Assembly: GCA_001898235.1 (NCBI GenBank)
Contig: MKTN01000033.1
Location: forward strand, 1 to 64,000
DNA from: Gammaproteobacteria bacterium 39-13
GTDB taxonomy: Bacteria; Pseudomonadota; Gammaproteobacteria; Berkiellales; Berkiellaceae
Direction: 5' to 3'
Length of the DNA: 64,000 nucleotides
In this document: positions 1-8,445 of the stretch, piece by piece
How positions within the stretch are numbered: the first letter of the stretch is position 1
Layout: every line of letters starts with the position of its first letter
Made by a program: the position numbers and the translations under genes
Notes under the pieces: generated by a model
The model's database searches: none
What the model was told of the DNA's origin: nothing
What the model saw: the letters and a program-made list of their open reading frames with translations, nothing else

Positions 1-1
1 G

Positions 2-526
2 TTTCTCGTGGCAAATGTTACCAATAGACTTGCAATCAGAAATTTAGCTTATGCTATTGATGTTCAAACGATTGAACCAAATATACTTAGATTATTGGTA
101 AGATGTTTTTCAATTGAAAATAATAAGCACCTATTTATTCTAGCTGCGATGCAAAGAAATATTTTAAATGCGCAGATAATTTTTGATGAAATTAAAGTAA
201 CAGATCCAAGCCCTCTTTGGCCTGACTCAAGCTGCTTCTACTGGGGGATTGATCCTATCGTAGCAAGTCATATTCAAAATATTTTTCAACAAAAGGAAAC
301 TGATTTTTCTTCATGTTGTCCGTTAACATATGAACAGGCAGAAGCTACTACTAAACCATCCGAGCATCAATCCTTGTCACATAAAAGAAAGTTTGCTGAA
401 ATGATAGCAACAGACAAAAAGCAGGATCTTTTGTGGATGAAAAAGAAAGAGGGCAGAAGTCCAAAACGACAGCGTTTTGATGAATTGCATGAATTGAATT
501 TGCAAAAGGTAAAAAGAAACATATAA
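2..526 (+). CDS. F-box/ankyrin-family protein, C-terminal part (5' end outside window)
   Basis: The reading frame is open to the left edge of the window, so this is the C-terminal end of a longer gene; the GTG at 8 is only the first in-window start-like codon. The visible 170 or so residues are helical in composition and end in a lysine/arginine-rich tail. A short segment (GIDPIVASHIQNIF) closely parallels GIDPVMVEQYENIF in the complete F-box protein at 5455-7221, and both proteins then pass into a basic tail, so the two look like distant paralogs. No F-box is visible here because that part would lie upstream. Function is not known; a host-directed role is inferred only from the paralog. Confidence 0.6.
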   Translation, partial: FLVANVTNRLAIRNLAYAIDVQTIEPNILRLLVRCFSIENNKHLFILAAMQRNILNAQIIFDEIKVTDPSPLWPDSSCFYWGIDPIVASHIQNIFQQKETDFSSCCPLTYEQAEATTKPSEHQSLSHKRKFAEMIATDKKQDLLWMKKKEGRSPKRQRFDELHELNLQKVKRNI

Positions 527-555
527 AGATGAATAAATAATCGAATGAACTATTT

Positions 556-634
556 ACATGTAGAATTAAAGTGTGATTTTAATTCTACATGTTTCGCATG
601 AAGAATCGAGCGTGATTATTTCTATAATCACGCT
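556..634. terminator. Two inverted repeats between convergent genes
   Basis: A perfect 15-bp inverted repeat (556-570 and 578-592, 7-nt loop) is followed by a perfect 11-bp one (609-619 and 624-634, 4-nt loop) with a short T run after it. They lie between the stops of two convergent genes (526 and 664), so a bidirectional terminator is the natural reading. The first stem is AT-rich and may act with the second. Confidence 0.55.
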
Positions 635-663
635 TTTAGTAGTAGGAGGCGGATCGATATACG

Positions 664-1926
664 TTAATTGTTACTTGTACGAAATTTTTTTAATGCGCTT
701 GGTTCAGCTGATTCTAAAGCATTGGAACCTTGCGAGGTTTCATGTAGATCAAAGTCTAACTCGTTTGCTAGACGTTCAAGATAAGTTTTGGTTTTTGGTT
801 GAAAATATTGTTCTCTGTTGTTTCGCTCAGTGGGAGCATGTTGATATTTCTCAAATAATTCAAACGGAAGCAATTTTTGCAATGGCTCAATGTAAACCGG
901 ATTTTGTTTGGTACATTCATCTATTTTTTCAACAGTTTTTTGGACCAAGGATGGTGTTTGTTCAGCTTGAGAGAATTTTTCGTAACAATCTTGTAACATT
1001 TTTATCCATTTTGTGCGATTTGTTAACGTATCGACAGTATTATCAGTTGAATCCTCAATCCATGGAGTATGAATATCAGGTAAAACCTCATTTTCAAGTG
1101 CATCATCAGCATTAAATTCTAAGATGATTCTTGCACAATAAATATCTTTTTGTTGCATGGCCAATTTAAATAGTGTATTGAGTTTTGGAATATCCTTTTT
1201 TGGAATATCCTTTAGCAAAACTGAAAGCCCCTCTCCTTCCTCTTCTAATTCGAGATTTCTTAAGATGGCTAATTCAAATATATTGTTACCCATGGGGACT
1301 GTTGCTTCAATATCTGCGCCTCTTTTAATCAATAAAGACGTTGTGTTTGATAAATTGGCATAGACTGAATAGACCAATGGGGTTGTATCCGTTCTCCCCT
1401 GATTTTCTATATTTGCCCCGGTTTCAATCAGTAATTTAGCGATATTTTCATTATTTTCATTATCATTATAGAGTGCATACAATAAGGGGGGGGTACCTTC
1501 GTACCCACTAATCTGTCCATTTGTCGCTGCTATAATCGGAGCTTCTATGTCACAATTGTGTTCAATCAAAAGTTTTACTATCTCTTCACTTCTCACGTCA
1601 ATTGCATGATGTAAGGGAGTCTGTCCAGATGGGTCATATTTATTAGTATCTATAGCAGGCTCTTTCAGCAACCGTTCTACAATAGCGGGACGCTTTCCTT
1701 TAATCGCTGCTGTGAGCGGAGTGAGTCCTAAATCGGTATCAGCGTTTACATTAGCGCCTTGTTTGATGAGATAATCTACAACTTCATAATGCCCCCTAAA
1801 GGCAGCAACGGTAAGGCCGTGTTGAAGTTCATATTCAAGATGTTTTTTAATTTTTTCTAGATCACCAATTTTCGCAGCTTCTAAAAAATTTTTATGATCT
1901 TTGGGTAAAGGCATGGAAACAGGCAT
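664..1926 (-). CDS. Ankyrin-repeat protein
   Basis: A 420-residue protein with about six ankyrin repeats between residues ~34 and ~240, recognisable by recurring TPL-H/A-A and LL-x3-GA-[ND]-[IV] signatures (for example GLTPLTAAI, GQTPLHHAI, LLIETGANIE, LLIKRGADIE). There is no signal peptide or membrane segment. The C-terminal ~180 residues are charged and helical, without a domain I recognise, and end in a short basic stretch. The start at 1926 is preceded by GGAG at a 5-nt spacing; a second Met four codons later has no such site. Ankyrin proteins of this size are frequent effectors in Legionellales, bound to host proteins, but secretion cannot be seen from sequence. It converges with the gene to its left and stands alone. 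Confidence 0.85.
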   Translation of the reverse strand: MPVSMPLPKDHKNFLEAAKIGDLEKIKKHLEYELQHGLTVAAFRGHYEVVDYLIKQGANVNADTDLGLTPLTAAIKGKRPAIVERLLKEPAIDTNKYDPSGQTPLHHAIDVRSEEIVKLLIEHNCDIEAPIIAATNGQISGYEGTPPLLYALYNDNENNENIAKLLIETGANIENQGRTDTTPLVYSVYANLSNTTSLLIKRGADIEATVPMGNNIFELAILRNLELEEEGEGLSVLLKDIPKKDIPKLNTLFKLAMQQKDIYCARIILEFNADDALENEVLPDIHTPWIEDSTDNTVDTLTNRTKWIKMLQDCYEKFSQAEQTPSLVQKTVEKIDECTKQNPVYIEPLQKLLPFELFEKYQHAPTERNNREQYFQPKTKTYLERLANELDFDLHETSQGSNALESAEPSALKKFRTSNN

Positions 1927-2260
1927 ACTAACTCCACAATAACTAAATTATAAAATCTAGCGAATTGTGATGAACCTGTTTTTGCATAAAAGCTAGGTGG
2001 GTACCAGTCCTCGAATGATCCTGTCGAGAAGATCCATCAGATTTTCAAATATAACAAAACGTATATTAGTACGCAATCTGTTATCTTACTTAATTTTCAC
2101 TATAATATTATTGTGCCTACACTATAAACCCCGATTTTCCTAAAAAGTTGATAAATTGCGAATTATAAATTTTAAATATTATAAACGGTCATTCCAAGTA
2201 TCAAACACTTTGGAAATTAAGCTGCTCATTGCATTTTACAGTCCCTGAAGTGGCTCCAAA
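1927..2260. other. AT-rich intergenic gap
   Basis: 334 bases upstream of the ankyrin gene and downstream of the Hsp20 gene. I see no convincing reading frame or RNA gene. A 6-7 bp imperfect hairpin near 2190-2215 could end the hsp20 transcript. Confidence 0.4.
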
Positions 2261-2713
2261 TCACTTTTCAACAGCTATCTTTCGAGTGGTACTTTTTTCT
2301 GCCTTAGGTAAAGTAATTTCTAAAACGCCGTTTTTACTCTTAGCTTTTACTTTGCTTGAATCAACTGATTCAGGTAATGTCATCTGTCTCATAAATGAGC
2401 CACTCGAACGTTCTACGTGTAAATAATTTTCTTTTTCTTCCTTTTTTTCAGATTCTTTATGGCCTTTGATTGTTAAAACGCCATTATCAACGCTAACATC
2501 AATAGCAGAAGGATCAATTCCTGGAACATCTGCATATACAATATAATAATTATCATGCTCTTTAATATCTATTTTAGGTATCCAGTTTGTTTTTGATATT
2601 TCTGAAGTTCCCAATTCAGGAATGTTATTAAAAGATGAAAGTAAACGATCAAAATTTGTAGAAAGATCAGCTAAAAGTTCATTTCTAAAATTGTATGGTC
2701 TTATGTGTTTCAT
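2261..2713 (-). CDS. Small heat shock protein, Hsp20/alpha-crystallin family
   Basis: A 150-residue holdase chaperone that binds unfolding proteins in the cytoplasm. The alpha-crystallin domain spans about residues 43-140, with the family signature GVLEITLPK near its end and the typical DVPGIDPSAIDV strand region. The length and the N-terminal 40 residues are usual for bacterial class A/B Hsp20. The start has an AGGAGG ribosome site 7 nt upstream. The 5' leader contains a perfect small hairpin (2761-2776), noted separately. It is monocistronic and sits among accessory genes. No sigma-32 promoter could be made out upstream. Confidence 0.9.
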   Translation of the reverse strand: MKHIRPYNFRNELLADLSTNFDRLLSSFNNIPELGTSEISKTNWIPKIDIKEHDNYYIVYADVPGIDPSAIDVSVDNGVLTIKGHKESEKKEEKENYLHVERSSGSFMRQMTLPESVDSSKVKAKSKNGVLEITLPKAEKSTTRKIAVEK

Positions 2714-2760
2714 ATTTAATCCTCCTATTTAAACGATATTTTTGAAACTTTGATTCTGCA

Positions 2761-2776
2761 CCTCATTTTAATGAGG
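2761..2776 (-). promoter_or_regulatory. Hairpin in the hsp20 leader
   Basis: A 6-bp perfect stem (CCTCAT/ATGAGG) with a 4-nt loop lies about 50 nt upstream of the hsp20 start. The CCTC of its left arm can also pair with the AGGAGG ribosome site, so a temperature-sensitive switch is conceivable. That is inference; the stem is short. Confidence 0.25.
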
Positions 2777-2989
2777 CTGTATATTGATCCAAAATAATAA
2801 AAAATTACGATGCTAGCCAAAAATGTGATCAATATGATCATAGCTAGTATAGACTCTTAAAATATCAAGCTGATGACATCAATATTGATTGTGTTGACGG
2901 GTAGTAATTTACACACCTGATCAGAAAAATTTATAGTTGTGTGTAAACTCTCAAATATTATTTTTAAGTGTAAATAATTAGGATTGCTA

Positions 2990-4324
2990 ATGAGCAGCGA
3001 CGATGCTTTAGAAAAACTTATTTCAGTTATTGAGGCAAAGAGTTTACCTCTTTCCATGAATGACGAATCTTCATATGCATCCCTCCTTGAGAAAATTAGT
3101 GATGCGCGTCTAGTGCTTATTGGTGAGGCAACACATGGGACGCAAGAGTTTTATCAAATACGTGCAGAAATTACTAAACAACTCATTTCTAAAAAAGGAT
3201 TTATGGCTGTTGCAATAGAAGGAGATTGGCCTGACGCTTATCAAGTTAATCGCTATCTTAAGGGCATTGGCGATAAAAATAATCCAGAGCTTTCGCTAAA
3301 ATCTTTTTCACGTTTTCCTAGGTGGATGTGGCGCAATACTATAATGTTACCATTTCTACTCTGGTTGCGCGCCCATAATGATAAAATATCAATGTTAAAT
3401 AAAAAAATTGGTTTTTATGGTCTTGATTTGTATAGTTTGCACTCGTCAATGAATGCAGTCATTGAATACCTAGAGAAAATTGACCCCAATGCCGCCATGA
3501 GAGCGAAAGAACGTTATGCCTGCTTTGATCATCTCAATATTGATCCTGAAGCTTATGGTTACTTAACTAGCGCAGGGATCAAAAAGTCTTGTGTAGATAA
3601 GGCTATGGAGCAATTATTTGATTTGCAACATAACGCCTTACATTTGATAAGCAAAGATGGTATTGCAGCTGAAGAGGAATATTTTTATGCAACCCAGAAT
3701 GCACGTTTAGTTAAAAATGCAGAAATTTATTACCGAAGTCATTTTGAAGGACGTGTATCATCTTGGAATATTCGAGATACTCATATGGCAGAAACACTTA
3801 GCATATTATCAAATCATTTGGAAAAATGTTTCAATAAACCTGCCAAAGTAATTGTTTGGGCACATAACTCTCATGTTGGTGATGCCAGAGCAACTGAAAT
3901 GAGTGAACAGGGTGAAGTCAACATAGGTCAATTGATGCGAGAACAATACGCTGAAGACAGTTATTTGATAGGATTTTCAACCTATGAGGGGTTTGTTACT
4001 GCTGCATCAAAGTGGGACGGGAAAGCTATGCAAAAATCGATTACGCCAGGTCTTAAAGGCAGCTATGAGGAGCTATTTCATCATGTAAAACACCGCAATT
4101 TTATTCTGAATTTAACGGGTGATGAACAGCTAGAGCACTATTTACATATACAACGCTTACAGCGGGCCATTGGCGTTATTTATCGGCCTGAAACAGAACG
4201 TAGCAGCCATTATTTTTTTACAAGATTACCTTATCAATTTGATGCGATGATTCATATTGATCAAACGACAGCGGTAATACCTCTTGATATAAATACCTTG
4301 AAAGACATTAGTCTTGATCAATAA
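2990..4324 (+). CDS. Erythromycin esterase-like protein (EreB superfamily)
   Basis: 444 residues, cytoplasmic, with no signal peptide. It carries the superfamily motifs in order: GEATHGTQEFYQ (E46 and H49 correspond to the conserved catalytic Glu/His region), EGDWPDA, and a late WAHNSHVGDARATEM block containing the conserved second His. Distant homologs of EreA/EreB are widespread in bacteria, and most are not proven macrolide esterases, so a hydrolase of unknown substrate is the safe call. The start was placed at ATG 2990 because AGGA sits 6 nt upstream; the in-frame TTG at 2984 overlaps that site. It stands alone on the plus strand. A weak 6-bp stem follows the stop. Confidence 0.85.
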   Translation: MSSDDALEKLISVIEAKSLPLSMNDESSYASLLEKISDARLVLIGEATHGTQEFYQIRAEITKQLISKKGFMAVAIEGDWPDAYQVNRYLKGIGDKNNPELSLKSFSRFPRWMWRNTIMLPFLLWLRAHNDKISMLNKKIGFYGLDLYSLHSSMNAVIEYLEKIDPNAAMRAKERYACFDHLNIDPEAYGYLTSAGIKKSCVDKAMEQLFDLQHNALHLISKDGIAAEEEYFYATQNARLVKNAEIYYRSHFEGRVSSWNIRDTHMAETLSILSNHLEKCFNKPAKVIVWAHNSHVGDARATEMSEQGEVNIGQLMREQYAEDSYLIGFSTYEGFVTAASKWDGKAMQKSITPGLKGSYEELFHHVKHRNFILNLTGDEQLEHYLHIQRLQRAIGVIYRPETERSSHYFFTRLPYQFDAMIHIDQTTAVIPLDINTLKDISLDQ

Positions 4325-4397
4325 GCCCTCGCTTTTAAGTAAGGGCTCATTGCTGATATTAAAAGTGAACAGTCCTTGGGCATAAAAGGTTAAGTAA

Positions 4398-4688
4398 CTA
4401 CTTTTTTAATTGCTTAGCATAGTCTCTTAAATCAGCTGGAAATAATATTTCTTCTTCGCCTTCGTTGGTAAAGTCAGAGCCTTCATAAGCATCACATTTA
4501 GAAAATGAAGGATTTTGCCAAGGGTTATGTATTTGCCCAATTTTGGATTTTTGTGAATTAAAAGTCGCTGCATTGACGAGCTGGCGTGCTTTTATGGCTG
4601 ACGCTGCTCGAACAATAATGCGATCTATTTTTTTAAAGTGTGCAGTAGGCCATTTAGGATTGAAAGGGGTAAGGACAAATAAGCGCAT
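4398..4688 (-). CDS. Small conserved hypothetical protein
   Basis: A 96-residue protein when started at the ATG at 4688; the frame stays open upstream to 4814, but those residues look non-conserved and serine/cysteine-rich. It has a hydrophobic beginning (MRLFVLTPF), a central basic helix-like segment (IIVRAASAIKARQLVNAATF) and an acidic tail. The central part resembles small proteins of phage and intracellular bacteria that are annotated only as hypothetical. I do not recognise a function. Ribosome site is weak (GAGA, 8 nt). It is monocistronic and converges with the esterase-like gene. Confidence 0.55.
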   Translation of the reverse strand: MRLFVLTPFNPKWPTAHFKKIDRIIVRAASAIKARQLVNAATFNSQKSKIGQIHNPWQNPSFSKCDAYEGSDFTNEGEEEILFPADLRDYAKQLKK

Positions 4689-4860
4689 GGTATTTTCTCT
4701 AAATAAGTAAAATTCAACCATTTTACCCTTTATCAAGCAAGAATACGAGGATATTGTTGCTTTGCAATCAACGCTAGCCATGGTTTTGGGCTCTCCTGAA
4801 TATTTCCTTAACAACTGTTTCCTAGGAAACTAATCTGGCGTTTGGAGGTGGGGCGATAAC

Positions 4861-5172
4861 ATGACGCTTTCACACCAATCTATTTATTTCACCAATGAAA
4901 GCTGTGTCGTCAATCAGATGGAAGCATTAATAAGTGGATTGAATGATATTCCGAGATTCAACAACGAAACATTTATCAATGAGGTGAAAGCACTTTTCCC
5001 GAATTTTTACGAGCTTCCTGGGAAGCGGGAATGATTTATTATGAAGCTGATTTAATAGCGAGAATATTGCAATTACGGTGCTGAGGGTGAATTGTATGTT
5101 GAAGATTATCCTGCTGTTGAAGATGAGAGTTTTGTAAACAATAGTCAGCAGCCATCCCTGGCACAACTATAA
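4861..5172 (+). pseudogene. Remnant of a small gene with frameshifts
   Basis: An ATG at 4861, preceded by GGAGG at 4844-4848, opens a 57-codon frame with protein-like composition (MTLSHQSIYFTNESC... to ...FYELPGKRE) that stops at 5034. Coding-like sequence resumes in another frame near 5071 (starting REYCNYGAEGELYVEDYP) and ends with TAA at 5170-5172. Short stops lie between the two. The simplest reading is one small gene broken by indels, followed by its own terminator. Two independent short ORFs are the alternative. Confidence 0.4.
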
Positions 5173-5187
5173 CCCCTTTTTAACCTA

Positions 5188-5222
5188 GCTCGGCCATTCG
5201 TGGTCGGGCGTTGAGTTTTTTT
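5188..5222 (+). terminator. Rho-independent terminator with UUCG loop
   Basis: A 9-bp stem (5188-5196 and 5201-5209, two G-U pairs) closed by the stable TTCG tetraloop, followed by a run of seven T at 5216-5222. It lies just behind the decayed gene, which supports that this locus was once a real transcript. Confidence 0.7.
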
Positions 5223-5454
5223 AAAAATTGGCGAGGAGTCAGAGAAAAATCAGTTCGTATACACAATCGTTATGATGTGGTCTTATGCACGGCTTTATCT
5301 GTATGGCTTCAATATAACCATTTAACCCCCTAATGATACATTTGATGATAGTGAATACACGCTCAATAAGTTCACCCACATACATCATTAGCTAAAAATT
5401 TGTATCATGTTACCAAATTTAGTTTTCTTGCTTACGATAAAAGGGGAACAATAT
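5223..5454 (+). other. Gap upstream of the F-box/ankyrin gene
   Basis: About 230 AT-rich bases between the terminator and the next gene. I see no reading frame of note; it should hold the promoter of the F-box/ankyrin-like gene, but I cannot single out convincing -35 and -10 boxes. Confidence 0.3.
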
Positions 5455-7221
5455 ATGCAAGGGCCAGATAATTTTAACGAGATCACCTTGAGTGCTATCC
5501 AAGAACAAGATCCTTCTTTGCATGTTTTAATGAATTTGCTAACAATAAAAAAGGAAGATGATTTTCTCGAAGCAAAAGAAGAGCCATCGGAAAATCACCA
5601 CACCGCTACGATATCACCTGAATTGCCTGAAGAAATATGGTTACACATTTTGTCACTAGGACAGTTTAATCCAAGAGAGTTGAGTGCTATTGGAGTAACC
5701 AGTCATTCATTACAATTGCTCGCTAATGAAAAAGTGATATGGAAGCAGTTACTTCAACGTTATTTCCCGTATTTAGAATCTAAAGAAGCAGATCCCAAAG
5801 GGGTATTCATGCGGGAATATCATAAATTTCAACAGTGTTATGGCCGAAATGTAGGCATGACATTTTTGTTGTCTGCTTTAACAGGGGATATTGTTACTTT
5901 GGCATCACAAACGCCAAAGCCATTAACTGAAGAGATGATAAAATGGCTAGATTATCTTGCTGCAGTTCATGGTAATCCGTTTTCTCTAGAAAGAATATTT
6001 AATCACCCTCATGCTGAACATGAAAAAGCAGTCGCTTATATTATTGCCAAAGTAAATGGAACTGTTCCCCCTATTTTGCAAGAAATGAATGAAAAAGAAT
6101 TAGCTATAGAAGCTTATGTTGATGCTGTAAAGTACGCAATTGTAGGTAATGAAGAATGGATAGCAAAAGAGATCTTGGATAGCACTGAAATTGAATCAGA
6201 AGATGCGCGAAAGTTTTTTGAGTTGGCAGCCGAAAATGCCAGCATTTCTTCTATGATGTTATTATTGCAGAAATATCGTAAAAACATTTCCCCACACTGT
6301 AAAGGAAGAGCTCTTTTCTTAGCGGTGCAAAAAGAAGATGAAACTGTTGTCGAAATGCTTTTAGAAATGACCAAACGTCTCTTGCCCTGTTCTGAGCATT
6401 GGAAATCGGCATTATTATCATCAGTAACAAATGGAAAAAGCAATTTCGTTGCGCTAATTTTATCTAGAGTACGAGAAAGCGGCACGGAAGCAGCAGCCAA
6501 TATACGTAGGACCTGCCTACTAAGTCGCTGTTTAGAGATAGCAGTTCAACAAGAAAACTTAGCAATCGTAAATCAACTGGTTGCTATGGAACACGTTGTT
6601 GTTGATCAGAATTGTGTTTTTAGTGCTATGAAGAATGCTATTGAAAAAAATGATCTTGCTATTTTGCAAGTGCTAGCACCCTTTGCAATTTTTCATCTTA
6701 AAGATAACCATGAACAGATATTAGATCTTTTACACCACGCGATGCATATAGCTGAATGCGATAACATCGCAGTAACACAAATAATAGTGAATGCGATAAA
6801 AGCCAGCCAGCCAGGTATTTTAGATGGTGCCATTATTTCGCTGAAAGGGATCGACCCAGTTATGGTAGAGCAATATGAGAATATTTTTTGGGGACCAGAG
6901 GAATTCTCCCCCTTTGATCCACTTATCTTTCCGTTGCTAGAAAGAGATCAAAAGGCTGAGGGGATATTCGATATTGCTCATGACAAAGAAGTTAAAAGAG
7001 AGCTAAATACCCGATTCTCTTTGGCAAATGATGAAAATGAAGCTGAAGAAAATACTGAAAATAACAAAGTGAGGAAAAAACCTCGATATAAAAAAACGAA
7101 AGAATCCTCACGAACATATTTGCAACGATTTGATGCAACACAACCTCCGGTTGAAGATGCTATTTCATTACCAGAACAAGATAGTGAGTTTTCACTTGGA
7201 AAGCGCAAGCATAGAGCTTAA
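5455..7221 (+). CDS. F-box protein with ankyrin-like helical repeats
   Basis: 588 residues from the ATG at 5455, which has AAGGGGA 8 nt upstream; the frame is open to 5407 without a ribosome site. An F-box lies at about residues 54-100 (LPEEIWLHILSLGQFNPRELSAIG pattern, with conserved LP, I-x2-IL and a late W). F-boxes bind Skp1 of the eukaryotic SCF ubiquitin ligase, and bacterial ones are known only as host-targeted effectors. The middle (~130-480) consists of degenerate helix pairs of ankyrin style (FLAVQKEDETVVEMLLEM). The tail is rich in Lys/Arg (RKKPRYKKTK) and could serve as a nuclear signal. It is a paralog of the truncated gene at the left window edge. Its substrate is unknown. Single gene, followed by a possible terminator. 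Confidence 0.75.
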   Translation: MQGPDNFNEITLSAIQEQDPSLHVLMNLLTIKKEDDFLEAKEEPSENHHTATISPELPEEIWLHILSLGQFNPRELSAIGVTSHSLQLLANEKVIWKQLLQRYFPYLESKEADPKGVFMREYHKFQQCYGRNVGMTFLLSALTGDIVTLASQTPKPLTEEMIKWLDYLAAVHGNPFSLERIFNHPHAEHEKAVAYIIAKVNGTVPPILQEMNEKELAIEAYVDAVKYAIVGNEEWIAKEILDSTEIESEDARKFFELAAENASISSMMLLLQKYRKNISPHCKGRALFLAVQKEDETVVEMLLEMTKRLLPCSEHWKSALLSSVTNGKSNFVALILSRVRESGTEAAANIRRTCLLSRCLEIAVQQENLAIVNQLVAMEHVVVDQNCVFSAMKNAIEKNDLAILQVLAPFAIFHLKDNHEQILDLLHHAMHIAECDNIAVTQIIVNAIKASQPGILDGAIISLKGIDPVMVEQYENIFWGPEEFSPFDPLIFPLLERDQKAEGIFDIAHDKEVKRELNTRFSLANDENEAEENTENNKVRKKPRYKKTKESSRTYLQRFDATQPPVEDAISLPEQDSEFSLGKRKHRA

Positions 7222-7260
7222 CATTAAGTATTTCTATGAAGTCCTGGCGGGAAACCAAAG

Positions 7261-7312
7261 AACATCGTTGTAAACATTAAGATGACGATGTTTATCCCAT
7301 TTTATTTTTTTG
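7261..7312 (+). terminator. Probable terminator of the F-box/ankyrin gene
   Basis: An 8-bp perfect inverted repeat (7261-7268 and 7285-7292) is followed within 18 nt by a T-rich run. The loop is long (16 nt), so it is only a fair candidate. Confidence 0.4.
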
Positions 7313-7411
7313 CAGGGAAGTCGGCATTCTTTAGAAAATATAATTATTTTTACTTCCCACCCCACGTCCTCAGGCGGATGCAGTTTCACATTCGGCATTT
7401 CGTAAATTCAA

Positions 7412-7440
7412 ATAAAAAAGGACCCTGAAGGGTCCTCTTT
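7412..7440 (-). terminator. Terminator of tmRNA
   Basis: A perfect stem AGGACCC/GGGTCCT (7419-7425 and 7430-7436) with a TGAA loop on the plus strand. Read on the minus strand it is followed by a run of six U, directly behind the tmRNA 3' end. Confidence 0.85.
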
Positions 7441-7450
7441 TATTTGAATT

Positions 7451-7809
7451 TGGTGGAGACGGCGGGAATTGAACCCGCGTCCGCAAGACCTACGTCAAAG
7501 GGTCTACATGCTTATCGGTGATCTTTTATTTAACTCTACACACCCGGATCAGAGCGGTTATGAAGAGCGAGCCCAGTTGTTTTTAACTGCTCGTGCTAGG
7601 GCGGCGTGAGCAGCGATCTTGTTTAGTCGACCTTCTATTCTACCGTCCAAGCACAATAGGTAGAAGGGCTTAAGCTGTTTTTTAGGCAGCTACCGCGTAT
7701 AGTTCATCGTTTGCAACTATAAAGTAACAGTTGAAGTTTTACGAGATTAAACTGTGTACTCGGCATGCATCTTTGGGTTCGTGAACTGCGTCGAAGCCAG
7801 GTCGTCCCC
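7451..7809 (-). ncRNA. ssrA: tmRNA (transfer-messenger RNA)
   Basis: A 359-nt one-piece tmRNA. The 5' end GGGGACGACCTGGCTTCGACG pairs with the 3' end CGTCTCC-ACCA to form a 7-bp tRNA-like acceptor stem, and the T-arm GGTTCAATTCC is intact. The tag reading frame is at 7682-7714 and encodes ANDELYAVAA followed by TAA, the resume codon being GCA. The tag keeps the AA end recognised by ClpXP and the ANDE start typical of gammaproteobacteria. It rescues ribosomes stalled on broken mRNAs together with SmpB, whose gene lies just upstream on the same strand. It has its own promoter and terminator. Confidence 0.97.
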
Positions 7810-7816
7810 ACTTTCA

Positions 7817-7845
7817 ATCATAGTCTAATTGGGAGGCCAAAGCAA
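7817..7845 (-). promoter_or_regulatory. Sigma-70 promoter of ssrA
   Basis: On the minus strand TTGCTT (7840-7845) and TATGAT (7817-7822) are separated by exactly 17 nt, and the tmRNA 5' G lies 8 nt past the -10 box. Spacing and match make this the best vegetative promoter in the window. Confidence 0.8.
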
Positions 7846-7882
7846 TACGACTTGATGGAACATACTGATAAAACAGCTGTTT

Positions 7883-8353
7883 TTAGCGCTTAAGTATGCG
7901 TTGACGATCGCGTTGCCAGTCGCGTGCTTTTTCAGTTTCTCGTTTATCAAAGAGCTTTTTACCTTGAGCAATGGCAATGGAAACTTTTGCTAAACCATTT
8001 TTCCAGTACATTTTAAGGGGAATAAGGGTGTATCCTTTACGTTCAACTGCACCAATGAGCCGTTTAAGTTCTTTTTTATTCAATAAAAGCTTACGGGTAC
8101 GGCTATTTTCAGGGTGTATATGCGTTGATGCCGAGTTTAAGGGGATAATTTGTGCGTTGAGGAGCCAGGCTTCGCCATTTTTAATGATGACATAGCTGTC
8201 GGCGATGCCACCTTTACCTGCACGTAAACTCTTCACTTCCCAGCCTTGCAGGACGATCCCTGCCTCGAATCTTTCCTCAATGGTGTATTCAAAGCGGGCT
8301 TTACGGTTTTCGGCTATGATGTCGAGATCGTCGGTTTTTTGTTTTTTACTCAT
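7883..8353 (-). CDS. smpB: SsrA-binding protein SmpB
   Basis: 156 residues, full length for the family. SmpB binds the tRNA-like domain of tmRNA and takes the place of the codon-anticodon helix in the ribosome. Visible family features: the N-terminal NRKARFEYTIEERFEAGIVLQGWEVKSLR block, the central HIHPENSRTRKLLLNKKEL segment that forms the RNA-binding face, and the lysine/arginine-rich C-terminal tail (KRETEKARDWQRDRQRILKR) that enters the mRNA channel. Its neighbours are ssrA downstream and, divergently, ratA. This is the same grouping as in Escherichia coli. Confidence 0.97.
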   Translation of the reverse strand: MSKKQKTDDLDIIAENRKARFEYTIEERFEAGIVLQGWEVKSLRAGKGGIADSYVIIKNGEAWLLNAQIIPLNSASTHIHPENSRTRKLLLNKKELKRLIGAVERKGYTLIPLKMYWKNGLAKVSIAIAQGKKLFDKRETEKARDWQRDRQRILKR

Positions 8354-8445
8354 AATATAGGCATTATACTTTTCTGAGATGAAAAATAAATCATTCTCAT
8401 TATAATAGACACTCGAAATTGTTTGTTTTTCGACGAGAGGGCTTT

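Noticed and set aside
573-1115. 180-codon plus-strand ORF
   Set aside because: Antisense to the well-supported ankyrin gene and to a pair of terminator hairpins.
2990-4324. Calling this a macrolide-resistance gene (ereA/ereB)
   Set aside because: Only superfamily motifs are visible; most chromosomal relatives are not proven macrolide esterases.
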